DNA from: Verrucomicrobiota bacterium
GTDB taxonomy: Bacteria; Verrucomicrobiota; Verrucomicrobiia; Limisphaerales; JAFMIX01
Length of the DNA stretch: 15,634 nt
NCBI GenBank assembly: GCA_026397895.1
Contig: JAPLTZ010000279.1
Coordinates: forward strand, 1-15,634
Reading direction: 5' to 3'
Shown piece after piece: positions 1-7,816 of the stretch; within the stretch, counting starts at the first letter, position 1; each line of letters begins with the position of its first letter. The position numbers and the translations under genes are program-made. The notes under the pieces were generated by a model. The model did no database searches. It saw only the letters and a list, made by a program, of their open reading frames with translations, and was not told the origin of the DNA.

Positions 1-1
1 A

Positions 2-1750
2 ATGTTCGCGTGCGATGGCCGCGCCGATCCGCACCGGCAACGGATGCGTCGAGTGCCGCGTCATGGAAAACAGCCGGCGCTCCTCCGTCTCGTTCAACGC
101 CGCGCCGCGCCACGTCACGCTGCCCGCGCCGGCCGCCGTCAGCGTGCCGGTCTTGTCGAACACCACCGCGTCCACGCGCGCCAGCGTTTCGAGGACGTAG
201 GGATTTTTCAGGAACACATTCCGCCGCGCCAGCGCCCGCTGCGCCGAGCCGAGCGCGAACGGCGCGGCCAGCGCCAGCGCGCACGGGCACGCCACGATCA
301 GCACCGACGTGAACGCCTTCAACGCAATCGCCGGGTTCACGAACGCCCAGAAAATCGCCGACCCAATCGCAATCGCGATGACCAGCTTGGTGAACCGCTG
401 GCTGTAATGGTTCGTGAGCGTGTTCAGCGCGGTGACTTTTTCTTTGCGGAACGCGTCCTGATTCCACAGCGACGTGAGATAGCTTTGCGACACCGCCTTG
501 ACCGTCTCCACCTCGATGACGCCGCCCATCTGCCGCCCGCCGGCGTAAAGATATTCGTCGGGCTTCTTGCCGACCGGCTCGGATTCGCCCGTGACGAAAC
601 TGTAATCAATCAGCGCCGGCCCGTTCACCAGCCGCGCGTCGGCGGGAATGAGTTCGCCGTTGCGGATAAGCAACCGGTCGCCGACGGCGAGCTGCGCGAG
701 CGAGATTTGTTCTTCCCGTTGGAGTCCACGCTTTAGCGTGTCTGGGGAGCAAGCTGAAGCTTGGACTCCAACGCGCGTGACCGACAGCGGGAAGAACGAT
801 TTGTAATCGCGGTCGAACGCCAGCCGGTCGTAGGTTTTCTGCTGGAACAGTTTTCCGCACAGTAGGAAGAAAATCAGCCCGCACAGCGAATCGAAGTAGC
901 CGTTGCCGCGCCCCGCCGCCACCTCGAACACGCTTTGCGCGTAGATTGCCACCAGCCCCGCCGCGATGGGCACGTCAATGTTCAGCAGCCGCTGCCGCAG
1001 GCTCGTCCACGCCGCGCGCCAGTAATCCGCCGCGCTGTAAACCACCACCGGCGTCGCCAGCACCAGGCTGATCGTGCCGACCATCTTTTGGAAGAACGGC
1101 CCGGCGAACGAGTCTAGCCCGAAATAATCCGAGATGCTGAACATCATGATGTTCCCGAACGCGAACCCGGCCAGCGCTAGTTGAATCCACAGCCGCCGCG
1201 CCGCGCGCCGATGCGGCCGCGCTTCCAGGTCGGAAAATTTCAGCTCCGGCTCGTAGCCCAGCGAGACCAGCAGCGTGACGACTTCGCTCAATTTCGCCTC
1301 GGCGGTGTTGAACGCGATGGCGACCTCCTTGCGCGGGAAATTCACCTGCGACTGCCCGATGCCGGGCTGGAGGCGGAACAGATTTTCCAGCAGCCACACG
1401 CATGCGATGCAGTGGATGGCCGGGATGTGGAACGTCACGCGCGTCAGCCGCGCATCCGCGAAATCCACCAGCCGTTCGCGCACCGCCGGCTCGTCGAGGA
1501 ACTTGAACTGCCCCGCCGTCGCCGCGCCGCTCACGCGCACGCCCGCGTTTTCGCCGAGCTGGTAAAATTCCGTCAGCCCGTTCTCCGTGAGGATCTCGAA
1601 GACCGTTTTGCAGCCGTTGCAGCAGAACGGCTTTTCCGCGACGGAGAAAATTTCGCCACGGCACAACGTCCCGCAATGAAAACACGCCGGCCGCGCGTCC
1701 GCAGTGGACGCGGTCGGTTCGGCTTCAATGGTGGGCAAATCAACGGCCAT
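2..1750 (-). CDS. Copper-type heavy-metal P1B ATPase (CcoI/FixI-like), 3' part outside window
   Basis: ATP-driven copper pump of the inner membrane; the CcoI/FixI branch supplies copper for cytochrome cbb3 oxidase assembly. The 583 visible residues begin with a Cys-rich metal-binding domain (CFHC at 23-26, C30, CCNGC at 43-47). An HMA domain with HCIAC at 113-117 follows, then membrane helices from about residue 187, the actuator TGES at 387-390, the intramembrane CPC at 488-490, the phosphorylation site DKTGT at 532-536 (Asp532) and the HP motif at 569-570. The nucleotide-binding remainder and C-terminus lie beyond base 1. Residues 327-344, plus the first base of codon 345, are encoded by a 55-bp dispersed repeat in the first actuator strand-loop, and the frame stays open through it. 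I chose the ATG at 1750: no in-frame start lies close upstream, and a promoter ends 10 bases before it. The branch assignment rests on the Cys-rich N-terminus and is probable; metal specificity is inferred. Confidence 0.93.
   Translation of the reverse strand, partial: MAVDLPTIEAEPTASTADARPACFHCGTLCRGEIFSVAEKPFCCNGCKTVFEILTENGLTEFYQLGENAGVRVSGAATAGQFKFLDEPAVRERLVDFADARLTRVTFHIPAIHCIACVWLLENLFRLQPGIGQSQVNFPRKEVAIAFNTAEAKLSEVVTLLVSLGYEPELKFSDLEARPHRRAARRLWIQLALAGFAFGNIMMFSISDYFGLDSFAGPFFQKMVGTISLVLATPVVVYSAADYWRAAWTSLRQRLLNIDVPIAAGLVAIYAQSVFEVAAGRGNGYFDSLCGLIFFLLCGKLFQQKTYDRLAFDRDYKSFFPLSVTRVGVQASACSPDTLKRGLQREEQISLAQLAVGDRLLIRNGELIPADARLVNGPALIDYSFVTGESEPVGKKPDEYLYAGGRQMGGVIEVETVKAVSQSYLTSLWNQDAFRKEKVTALNTLTNHYSQRFTKLVIAIAIGSAIFWAFVNPAIALKAFTSVLIVACPCALALAAPFALGSAQRALARRNVFLKNPYVLETLARVDAVVFDKTGTLTAAGAGSVTWRGAALNETEERRLFSMTRHSTHPLPVRIGAAIAREH
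718..772. repeat. 55-bp inverted-doublet (REPIN-like) repeat inside the ATPase gene
   Basis: The ends are perfect 11-bp inverted repeats (GTTGGAGTCCA and its complement). Each end is followed inward by a small hairpin: AAGCT-TC-AGCTT in one half and ACGCT-TT-AGCGT in the other, read outside-in. The element is therefore two facing copies of one unit, TTGGAGTCCA plus a hairpin plus TG. The second stem pair is A-T in one copy and C-G in the other, a compensatory change. It is read as coding sequence in the ATPase without a stop. Relation to REPINs mobilised by RAYT transposases is inferred from architecture; no transposase is in the window. Confidence 0.85.
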
Positions 1751-1760
1751 GCTGGCACAA

Positions 1761-1788
1761 AACCTATCAAGAGTTTTCCGCGAATCAA
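1761..1788 (-). promoter_or_regulatory. Promoter of the P-type ATPase gene
   Basis: On the minus strand, TTGATT (1788-1783), a 16-bp spacer and TAGGTT (1766-1761). The -10 ends only 10 bases before the ATG at 1750, so the transcript would have a leader of just a few bases. The same -10 hexamer and spacer occur upstream of rplM. Confidence 0.5.
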
Positions 1789-1852
1789 ACCCCGAAGCGC
1801 CGCAATCACGTCCGGCTTTCCGCCGCGCGGGTTTTCCCCTAATCTCCCCGCC

Positions 1853-2605
1853 GTGAAATTGATTTCATGGAACGTCAACGGCCTGCGCGCCGTGTTGAAG
1901 AAGAATTTTCTGGAGTTTCTCGAGGCGGAGCAGCCCGATGTCCTGTGCCTGCAGGAAACCAAATGCCACCCCGACCAGGTCGAGCAGCTCTGGCCCGCGA
2001 GCTACACGACCTATTGGAACAGCGCGGAGAAGAAAGGCTATTCCGGCACGGCCATCTTCACCCGCACGCGCCCGCTGAAGGTCACGCCGCACCTCAACAT
2101 CGCCGAACACGACCGCGAGGGCCGCGTGCTCACCGCCGAGTTCGAGGATTTTTTCCTCGTCAATGTTTACACGCCTAACTCCAAGCGCGAACTTACACGC
2201 CTGCCGTATCGCCAGCAGTGGGACAGAGATTTCCTCGCCTACCTGAAAAAGCTGGAGAAGAAAAAGCCCGTCGTCTGGTGCGGCGACCTCAATGTGGCGC
2301 ACACGGAGATTGACCTCGCCAATCCCAAGGCCAACGTCGGCAACCACGGCTTCACGCCGGAGGAACGCGCGGGCTTCGATGCGTTCGTGGCCGCCGGGTT
2401 CGTGGACACGTTCCGCGAGTTCGAGAAGGGCGGCGGGCATTACACCTGGTGGAGTCCGATGAGCGGCGCGCGGGCGCGGAACATCGGGTGGCGGCTGGAT
2501 TACTTCCTCATCAGCGCCGCGCTCAAGCCGCGTCTGAAACGCGCCGCCATTTTGCCGAAAGTCCTCGGCTCGGATCATTGTCCGGTGGTGATGGAATTGA
2601 AATGA
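1853..2605 (+). CDS. xthA: Exodeoxyribonuclease III / AP endonuclease
   Basis: DNA repair enzyme that cleaves 5' to abasic sites and degrades one strand of duplex DNA 3' to 5'; cytoplasmic, acting in base excision repair. The 250 residues fit the single-domain exonuclease III family. Visible active-site motifs are WNVNG at 6-10 (Asn7), LQETK at 33-37 (metal-binding Glu35), Tyr106 in VYTPNS, GDLN at 144-147 (Asp145, Asn147), LDYFL at 215-219 and GSDHCP at 239-244 (Asp241, His242). The frame is open far upstream, but homology starts at the GTG, which encodes the usual MKLISWN opening. No Shine-Dalgarno is present. A TAATCT hexamer ends 7 bases before the GTG, so the mRNA may be leaderless. The gene is divergent from the copper ATPase and stands alone. 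Confidence 0.95.
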   Translation: MKLISWNVNGLRAVLKKNFLEFLEAEQPDVLCLQETKCHPDQVEQLWPASYTTYWNSAEKKGYSGTAIFTRTRPLKVTPHLNIAEHDREGRVLTAEFEDFFLVNVYTPNSKRELTRLPYRQQWDRDFLAYLKKLEKKKPVVWCGDLNVAHTEIDLANPKANVGNHGFTPEERAGFDAFVAAGFVDTFREFEKGGGHYTWWSPMSGARARNIGWRLDYFLISAALKPRLKRAAILPKVLGSDHCPVVMELK

Positions 2606-2644
2606 GCGCGAAATGAAAACCACGCTTACGTCAACCAAGGCCGG

Positions 2645-2788
2645 TGGTAGGGACGCCGCGCTGCGGCGTCCCCGCCCGGAACGAAGTGCAGGGCGGAACG
2701 AACGAAGCTACGCGTGCATTCCGTCCGAAGTTTCGTCGCCTGACGCTGCGCTCGGCGACGAGGACGGCGCAGCGCGCCGTCCCTACCA
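2645..2788. repeat. 144-bp REPIN-like inverted-doublet repeat between xthA and the YkgJ-like gene
   Basis: The ends are inverted repeats (TGGTAGGGACG and its complement). Each end is a hairpin: 2650-2672 with 10-bp arms and a 3-base loop, and 2762-2782 with 9-bp arms and a 3-base loop. Read outside-in, the two hairpins are the same unit except for one C-G pair changed to G-C on both sides of the stem. A third, internal hairpin pairs CGTCGCC (2734-2740) with GGCGACG (2754-2760), and GGAACGAA occurs twice. The element fills the whole gap between the genes. It is open in the frame of the downstream gene, which would create a false N-terminal extension. A related single hairpin lies at 10398-10418. 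Confidence 0.85.
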
Positions 2789-2802
2789 CGTCCTTGCCTG
2801 AA

Positions 2803-3285
2803 ATGAAGCCGCTCACCGACACGCTCTGCCTGCAATGCGGCCTGTGCTGCAACGGTGTCCTTTTCGGCGACGTGCGCCCCGAGGCCGGCGACCGCTCGCC
2901 GCTCTTCGCCGGGCGCTCGCGCGTGAACCAGCCGTGTCCCGCGTTCACCGCCGCGACGTGCGCCTGCGCCATCTACGCGGAGCGCCCGGCGCGCTGCCGC
3001 AAGTTTGAGTGCAAGCAACTGCTCGCCGTTGGCGCGGGAGAAATTTCCGCCGAGGCCGCGCTCAAGAAAATCCGCGCCACAAAAAAACTCGCCGCCAAAG
3101 TCGAGCGGCTGCTCGGCGAACTCGGTTTCAACGACACCACACTTCCGCTGCACCGACGCTTCAAGCGCTGCCAGCGCGCGGCGGAGACCGGCGGGCTGGC
3201 GGCGGAGCAATTCGACACGCTCGCGGATTTGCAGCTCGCGGTGCATGAGCTGACGCTGCTGCTGGCAAAGGATTTTTACTCGTGA
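2803..3285 (+). CDS. YkgJ-family cysteine-cluster protein (putative metal chelator)
   Basis: Small soluble protein of 160 residues with the YkgJ/CxxCxxCC signature, usually described as a zinc- or iron-chelating cluster; its biochemical role is not established. Cysteines sit at 9, 12, 15 and 16 (CLQCGLCC), then 45 (CPAF), 53, 55, 65 and 70, the last two in a CRKFEC motif. An Ala/Lys-rich helical C-terminal half follows. I chose the ATG at 2803 because it begins directly before the Cys motif; the frame upstream is open only because it runs through the 144-bp repeat. The stop overlaps the start of the transporter gene (GTGA), so the two are translationally coupled. No Shine-Dalgarno is present. 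Confidence 0.85.
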   Translation: MKPLTDTLCLQCGLCCNGVLFGDVRPEAGDRSPLFAGRSRVNQPCPAFTAATCACAIYAERPARCRKFECKQLLAVGAGEISAEAALKKIRATKKLAAKVERLLGELGFNDTTLPLHRRFKRCQRAAETGGLAAEQFDTLADLQLAVHELTLLLAKDFYS

Positions 3286-4478
3286 AAACAAGTCGCGGGC
3301 TGGAATACATCGAATTGGCCGGGCTGTTTTTCCTGCAATGGATGGCGCTGAGCATCTGGCTCGTGCCGTTGAGCAACGTGCTGGAGGCGCACGGGCTGCA
3401 CGCGCTGCGGCCCTACGCCTTCGCCACCGGCGCGCTCGCGGCCATCATCTCGCCGCTGATCTTCGGCGCGATGGCCGACCGGCATTTCGCGCCGGTGCGC
3501 GTCCTGCGCTGGCTGGCCGTGGCCACCGCCGCCGCGATGGCACTCGCCACGTTCAGCATCCAGCAGGGCTGTTCCGCCGGCACGGTGCTGGGGTTGATCC
3601 AGGTTTATTCGCTGTGCGCCGCACCGTCGTCGAGCATCAGCACGAGCATCATTTTTTCGCGGCTGCAAAATCCGAAGCGCGAGTTCGGCCCGATCCGCGC
3701 GACGGCAACGGTCGGCTGGATGTGCGGCTGCTGGCTGGTCAGCGCGCTGGCGGCGGACGCCTCCCCGCTCGCCGGCTACGCCTCGGCGGCGACGTGGCTG
3801 GGCATCGCGGCGTTCACCTTCGTGCTGCCGAGCGTGCCGCCGCCGGAGACCAAAACCCGCCCGTCGTGGCACGAGCGGCTCGGTTGGGACGCGCTGGTGC
3901 TGCTGAAGAACCGCGACACGCGTGTGGTCTTTCTCACCGCCGCGCTCTACAGCATTCCGCTGGCGGCGTTCTATCCGTTCACGCCGGCGCAACTGAAGCA
4001 GCTTGGTTTCCAACACGCCTCCGCGTGGATGTCGCTGGGGCAGACGACGGAAATCTTCGCCATGCTTGCGCTGGCCGGATTGTTTCTGCGGGTGCGGTTG
4101 AAATGGATTTTCGCCGCCGGAATGGGCTTCGGGCTGCTGCGTTCCGGCTTGAGCGCGCTGGACAGCCGGGGCTGGGTGCTGGCGGGCATCACGATGCACG
4201 GGCTGGCCTACACGCTTTTTTTCATCCCGGCGCAAATCTACGTGGACGAGCGCATTGATCCCGCGTGGCGGGTGCGGGCGCAGGCGCTGTTCTCGCTGAT
4301 GACGAGCGGCGTGGGCAACCTCCTCGGATACCTCGGCACGGGCTGGTGGTTCAACCACTGCACGCAAACCGCCGGCACGCGCTGGCCGCTGTTCTGGGGC
4401 GGACTCGCGGCGGCGGTGGGCGGGGTGATGGTCTATTTTGTCACCGCGTATCGCGGGCGCGGCCCGGCGAAATCCTGA
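3282..4478 (+). CDS. MFS transporter, nucleoside:H+ symporter (NupG)-like
   Basis: Inner-membrane permease of 398 residues with about 12 hydrophobic helices. The first runs from about residue 12 to 34 (FFLQWMALSIWLVPL). The loop GAMADRHFAPVR (62-73) matches the MFS loop 2-3 signature, and a long central cytoplasmic loop (about 185-215) separates the two six-helix halves. The opening, with Tyr-Ile-Glu and an aromatic first helix, resembles the NHS family, whose members import nucleosides or related small molecules; the substrate here is unknown. The GTG start overlaps the stop of the preceding gene and gives a normal MFS N-terminus. The gene ends 12 bases from the convergent oxidoreductase gene, and I see no terminator between them. 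Proximity suggests possible catabolic use of the imported compound, but that is only inference. Confidence 0.85.
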   Translation: MKTSRGLEYIELAGLFFLQWMALSIWLVPLSNVLEAHGLHALRPYAFATGALAAIISPLIFGAMADRHFAPVRVLRWLAVATAAAMALATFSIQQGCSAGTVLGLIQVYSLCAAPSSSISTSIIFSRLQNPKREFGPIRATATVGWMCGCWLVSALAADASPLAGYASAATWLGIAAFTFVLPSVPPPETKTRPSWHERLGWDALVLLKNRDTRVVFLTAALYSIPLAAFYPFTPAQLKQLGFQHASAWMSLGQTTEIFAMLALAGLFLRVRLKWIFAAGMGFGLLRSGLSALDSRGWVLAGITMHGLAYTLFFIPAQIYVDERIDPAWRVRAQALFSLMTSGVGNLLGYLGTGWWFNHCTQTAGTRWPLFWGGLAAAVGGVMVYFVTAYRGRGPAKS

Positions 4479-4490
4479 CCGCCGCGCGGC

Positions 4491-5822
4491 TCACGCCAGT
4501 TTCCACGGCGCGCGGAATTCGCCGCCGAGCCACTTCGCGTCGCCGGTGCCGCCCGCGAATTTTTCCTGCGCGGGATTCCACTTCACCGGCCGGCCGCCGA
4601 TGTAGGCGAGGTTCAACAGGCTGCAGACCGTCGCCGAGCGGTGGCCGGTTTCCACGTCGCAGATGGGCGGCTTGCGCGAGCGGATGCTGTCGAGCCAGTC
4701 GCCGAGGTGGTTCTTGCTGTTGTAGAGCCGGACGGCGTTGGCCGGCAGATGCTCCTGCAACAGCTTCGTGTAGCCGTCGGGATTTTCCGCGATGAGCCGG
4801 TCGCCCAGCCACAGCTTGAACTTGCCGCGGTTGACGTAAATTTTTCCCTGGTCGCCGAAGAACGTGATGCCGTTGCTCGGCACGTGCACGACCTCCGCGC
4901 CGGTCGCGTAGCGGAAGCGCGCGCCGACCGTGGCGGCCTTGTCCGCCGGCAGGATGAACTCCACCGGGCCGCCGGTGTCGGCGCCGAACGCCCATTGCAC
5001 GATGTCGAAATGGTGCGCGCCCCAGTCGCAGATCCAGCCGCCGCCATACTCGCGATACTTGCGCCACATCACCCAATGCTTGGGCACGCCGCGCGGACTC
5101 AAAATCGAATTGTAAGGCCGCGCCGCCGCCGGGCCCTGCCACAAATCCCAATCCAGTCCGGGTTCGAGCGGTTCTTCCGGCAAATCGCAAGGCACCGGCA
5201 CGGTCGGGCTGCCCACGCCGACCTCCACCTTCATGACCTTGCCGAGCGCGCCGTTGCGGACGAGTTCGCACGCCGCGCGGAATTCGCTCATCGAACGCTG
5301 CATGCTGCCGACCTGCAAAATGCGCTTCTTCGCGCGCACCGCCTGCACCATCGCGCGGCCTTCGAGGATCGTGTGCGCCATCGGCTTCTCGCAATAAACA
5401 TCCTTGCCCGCGTTGACCGCCGCGATGGCGATGAGCGCGTGCCAATGGTCGGGCGTGGCGATGACCACGGCGTCGATGTCCGGCCGCGCGAGCAGCTCGC
5501 GGAAGTCGTTGTAGGCGGCGCAACCCTTGTAAGTCCCCGCCGTCATCTCCTTGGCGTATTCCGTCTCGACGATCTGCTGCGCGCTCTCGCGGCGCGTCGT
5601 GTCCACATCGCAGACGGCAAGCACCTGCACGTCGTCGCGCGGGATGAAATTCTTCAGCAGGCCGCGGCCCTGCATCCCCTGGCCGATGAAGCCGAGCGCG
5701 ATGCGGCCTGCGGGTTTCGTCTCCGCCGCCCAGAGGCGGGAAGGCAGAATGAACGGCGCGGCCCCGGCGAACGCGGCCAGCTTGACGAAATTCCGGCGGG
5801 TGAAAGAGCGGGATGAATTCAT
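4491..5822 (-). CDS. Tat-exported Gfo/Idh/MocA-family oxidoreductase
   Basis: NAD(P)-dependent sugar or cyclitol oxidoreductase family, 443 residues. Residues 1-32 form a twin-arginine signal (RRNFVK at 9-14, hydrophobic stretch, AWAAE-like cleavage region), so the protein is probably exported folded. The Rossmann domain follows: GFIGQGMQGRG at 44-54, the acidic CDVD at 71-74, TPDHWHA at 123-129 and the family's EKP at 145-147. The C-terminal substrate domain contains the WDLWQGP stretch and GGWICDWGAHHFD (261-273), typical of the large exported set in Planctomycetes and Verrucomicrobia. The frame is open 13 codons upstream to 5861, but the ATG at 5822 starts exactly at the Tat signal. The substrate cannot be read from the sequence. 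It is separated by 74 bp from the cyclase fragment upstream and likely has its own promoter. Confidence 0.92.
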   Translation of the reverse strand: MNSSRSFTRRNFVKLAAFAGAAPFILPSRLWAAETKPAGRIALGFIGQGMQGRGLLKNFIPRDDVQVLAVCDVDTTRRESAQQIVETEYAKEMTAGTYKGCAAYNDFRELLARPDIDAVVIATPDHWHALIAIAAVNAGKDVYCEKPMAHTILEGRAMVQAVRAKKRILQVGSMQRSMSEFRAACELVRNGALGKVMKVEVGVGSPTVPVPCDLPEEPLEPGLDWDLWQGPAAARPYNSILSPRGVPKHWVMWRKYREYGGGWICDWGAHHFDIVQWAFGADTGGPVEFILPADKAATVGARFRYATGAEVVHVPSNGITFFGDQGKIYVNRGKFKLWLGDRLIAENPDGYTKLLQEHLPANAVRLYNSKNHLGDWLDSIRSRKPPICDVETGHRSATVCSLLNLAYIGGRPVKWNPAQEKFAGGTGDAKWLGGEFRAPWKLA

Positions 5823-5850
5823 AATTTTGGATGCGGTGGTTGCGGGAAAC

Positions 5851-5879
5851 AGACTATGCAACCGCCGCCGGAGTTACAG
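5851..5879 (-). promoter_or_regulatory. Candidate promoter of the Gfo/Idh/MocA gene
   Basis: On the minus strand, CTGTAA (5879-5874), a 17-bp spacer and TAGTCT (5856-5851). The -10 is identical to that before tRNA-His and lies 28 bases before the ATG. The -35 is poor (3 of 6 consensus), so this is a weak call. Confidence 0.3.
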
Positions 5880-5896
5880 AAAAAACCGCGCCGCCA

Positions 5897-7816
5897 TCAG
5901 CTCTTGCGGAAAATGCCCGTGGCGGAAGTCTCGAACCCGGCCGCCGCCGAGCCGTAGTCGTCCGCGACGGGCGAGATTTCGCCCGGCAAACGCCACGGCA
6001 CTTCATAGACCTGCACCGCCTCGCGGATGCCCTTCACGTTCACCGGCGCGAGCGCGCTGCACGCGGCGGCCAGCGCCGGGTCGTCGCGCCGGATGGCGGC
6101 GAACGTGCCTTCGCCGATGAGAATCCGCCCGCGCCCGGACAGCGCCTCCAGCCGGCTCGCCAGATTCACCTCCCGCCCGAACGCGGTGTAATTCAAAATG
6201 TGCGCGTCCGAACCCATCAGCCCCACGACCGCCGGCCCGGTGTTGATGCCCGTGCCGAGCGTGAGGATGGGCAGCGGCGGCAACGGCGGCTCGCCGGCGG
6301 CGGCGCGCTGGATGTTTTCCAGTTCGCGATGCGTGTTCGCATCGGCGCGGCGGCGGTTCAGGGCGTCAATCGCCCGCTGCGCGGCGATGGCGGCGCGGAC
6401 GCATTGGAGCGCGTGCTGCGGCATGACGGCGGGCGCGTTCCAGAACGCCATCACGCAGTCGCCGATGTATTTGTCCAGCGTGCCGCCATGCGCCTTGACT
6501 TGGTCGGCAACGAGCGCGAGGTAGGAATTCACCGTGTCGAGCGTCTCGCGCGCCTCGCGGTCGAACAGCGCCTCGGTCGCGGCGGCGGAAAGATTTTTCT
6601 CCCGCGCCAACTCCGCCGCCGCGTCGCGGCTGGCATCGGTGAAGGCGGTGAAGCCGCGGACGTCGGCGAAGAAGATGGTGATCTCCCGCCGCGCGCCGCC
6701 GAGAGAAATGTTTTCCGCTTCCAGCAATTCCTGCACGACTTCCGGCGCGACAATCTTGGAAAAGACGGCGCGAACGCGGCGTTTTTCCGCCTGCTCGAAC
6801 ACCGCCCGCCACGTCACGAGGCAGACGTGCTGCGCCAGCAGCGCGCCGGCGACGGGCAGGAAAACCGGCAACCAGAAGCGTTGCTGGACATAGCCGAGCG
6901 CCGCGATTCCGAGGTAGAGCGCGATGGCGGCCAGCACGGCGAACGCCGCCGCGACCGCGCGCAGCCGCAGCGTGAGCGCGGCGGAAAGCGCGCCGAGCGC
7001 GACGATGAGCAGCAGTTCCTGCGCGGGCGAAGCGCGGCGGATGAAGCGCCCGGCCAGAATCGAGTTAGCGACGTTCCAGTGCTTGCTCATCAGCACGGTG
7101 TCGTGTTCCAGCGGCGTGGCGCCGCGGTCGGTGAGGTCGTTGCCGGTGGCGGTGGAGCCGATGACGACGAGCTTGCCGCGCCAGCGGTTGACGAGGTCGT
7201 TGGTCGCGCCGCGTGTGCGGGCGCTGTCCTGCGCGAGGAGATTTTCAACCGGCTCGCACGCGAGGCGCGGGTCGGTCACCGGCAGTTGCCAGTCAATCTG
7301 GAAATAGCCGCCGCCGTCCACGGGGATGGTGCGGGTGACGCCGCCCGCGCCGCGCAGAATTATTTTGCCGCCCGGCAAATCCACTTCGGCTTTCGCCAGG
7401 TCGAGGCCGAGCTGGCGGGCGGCGAGGAGGATGCCCATGTGCCAGACGCGTTCCTCGGTGAAGGGTTTGGCGCGCGGCAGTTTCGCGGCGGCCGCGCCGC
7501 CGAAATCCACGGGGTCGAACGTGCCGTCGGCGGCGAGGGGGATTTTTATTTTTTCGCCGCGCGCGGTGGCGGCGGTGATCTGGCGCGGCTCGAGGTGGGC
7601 GTGGTCGAGGTCGAGTTCGTATTCGCGGGCGGCCTGCTCGATGATGGGATGCCAGTGGCGGTAGGGCGTGAAGGCGCGGGCGCGGCGCAGGACGCCGTCG
7701 GAATCGGGCCGCGCGGCGATGTCGGCGCAGGCGGCGGCGTGGTCGCGGAACAGCGGGGCCGGCAAAACGCCGCGGTCGGCGGCGATGAGCCAGGGGAGAA
7801 GAGGCGGGGGACTCAT
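5897..7816 (-). CDS. CHASE2 cyclase, C-terminal fragment (partial CHASE2, 3 membrane helices, class III cyclase domain)
   Basis: The larger, downstream part of a broken sensor cyclase gene. Residues from about 10 to 255 are the second part of a periplasmic CHASE2 sensor domain (PDSDGVLRRARAF at 37-49). Three helices follow at roughly 267-283, 285-307 and 313-337, then a class III nucleotide cyclase domain. Metal-binding Asp385 (FADVRGFT) and Asp453 (DKYIGD), purine-contacting Lys449, and the transition-state pair Asn551 and Arg555 (VNLASR) are all present. The purine-contacting Asp expected in the GDxVN motif is Arg548 (FGREVN). The listed ATG encodes MSPPPLLPW, which resembles repeat-derived sequence, and an in-frame TGA lies 21 bases upstream. 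Without the first helix and the start of CHASE2, correct insertion into the membrane is doubtful, so this may be a pseudogene with an intact catalytic end. Confidence 0.85.
   Translation of the reverse strand: MSPPPLLPWLIAADRGVLPAPLFRDHAAACADIAARPDSDGVLRRARAFTPYRHWHPIIEQAAREYELDLDHAHLEPRQITAATARGEKIKIPLAADGTFDPVDFGGAAAAKLPRAKPFTEERVWHMGILLAARQLGLDLAKAEVDLPGGKIILRGAGGVTRTIPVDGGGYFQIDWQLPVTDPRLACEPVENLLAQDSARTRGATNDLVNRWRGKLVVIGSTATGNDLTDRGATPLEHDTVLMSKHWNVANSILAGRFIRRASPAQELLLIVALGALSAALTLRLRAVAAAFAVLAAIALYLGIAALGYVQQRFWLPVFLPVAGALLAQHVCLVTWRAVFEQAEKRRVRAVFSKIVAPEVVQELLEAENISLGGARREITIFFADVRGFTAFTDASRDAAAELAREKNLSAAATEALFDREARETLDTVNSYLALVADQVKAHGGTLDKYIGDCVMAFWNAPAVMPQHALQCVRAAIAAQRAIDALNRRRADANTHRELENIQRAAAGEPPLPPLPILTLGTGINTGPAVVGLMGSDAHILNYTAFGREVNLASRLEALSGRGRILIGEGTFAAIRRDDPALAAACSALAPVNVKGIREAVQVYEVPWRLPGEISPVADDYGSAAAGFETSATGIFRKS

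Noticed and set aside
975..1685. Minus-strand 236-codon frame overlapping the ATPase
   Set aside because: It is an alternative frame of the real ATPase, which carries CxxC, TGES, CPC and DKTGT motifs.
2644..2802. N-terminal extension of the YkgJ-like protein
   Set aside because: The extra 53 codons are the 144-bp repeat; the cysteine motif begins right after the ATG at 2803.
4471..4495. Bidirectional terminator between the convergent transporter and oxidoreductase genes
   Set aside because: The 12-base gap and flanks are GC-rich, but no stem with a T-run is visible on either strand.
5857..5896. Possible terminator after the cyclase gene (minus-strand GCGCGGTTTTTT)
   Set aside because: The T-run is present, but I could pair only a 4-bp CCGC/GCGG stem, too weak to call.
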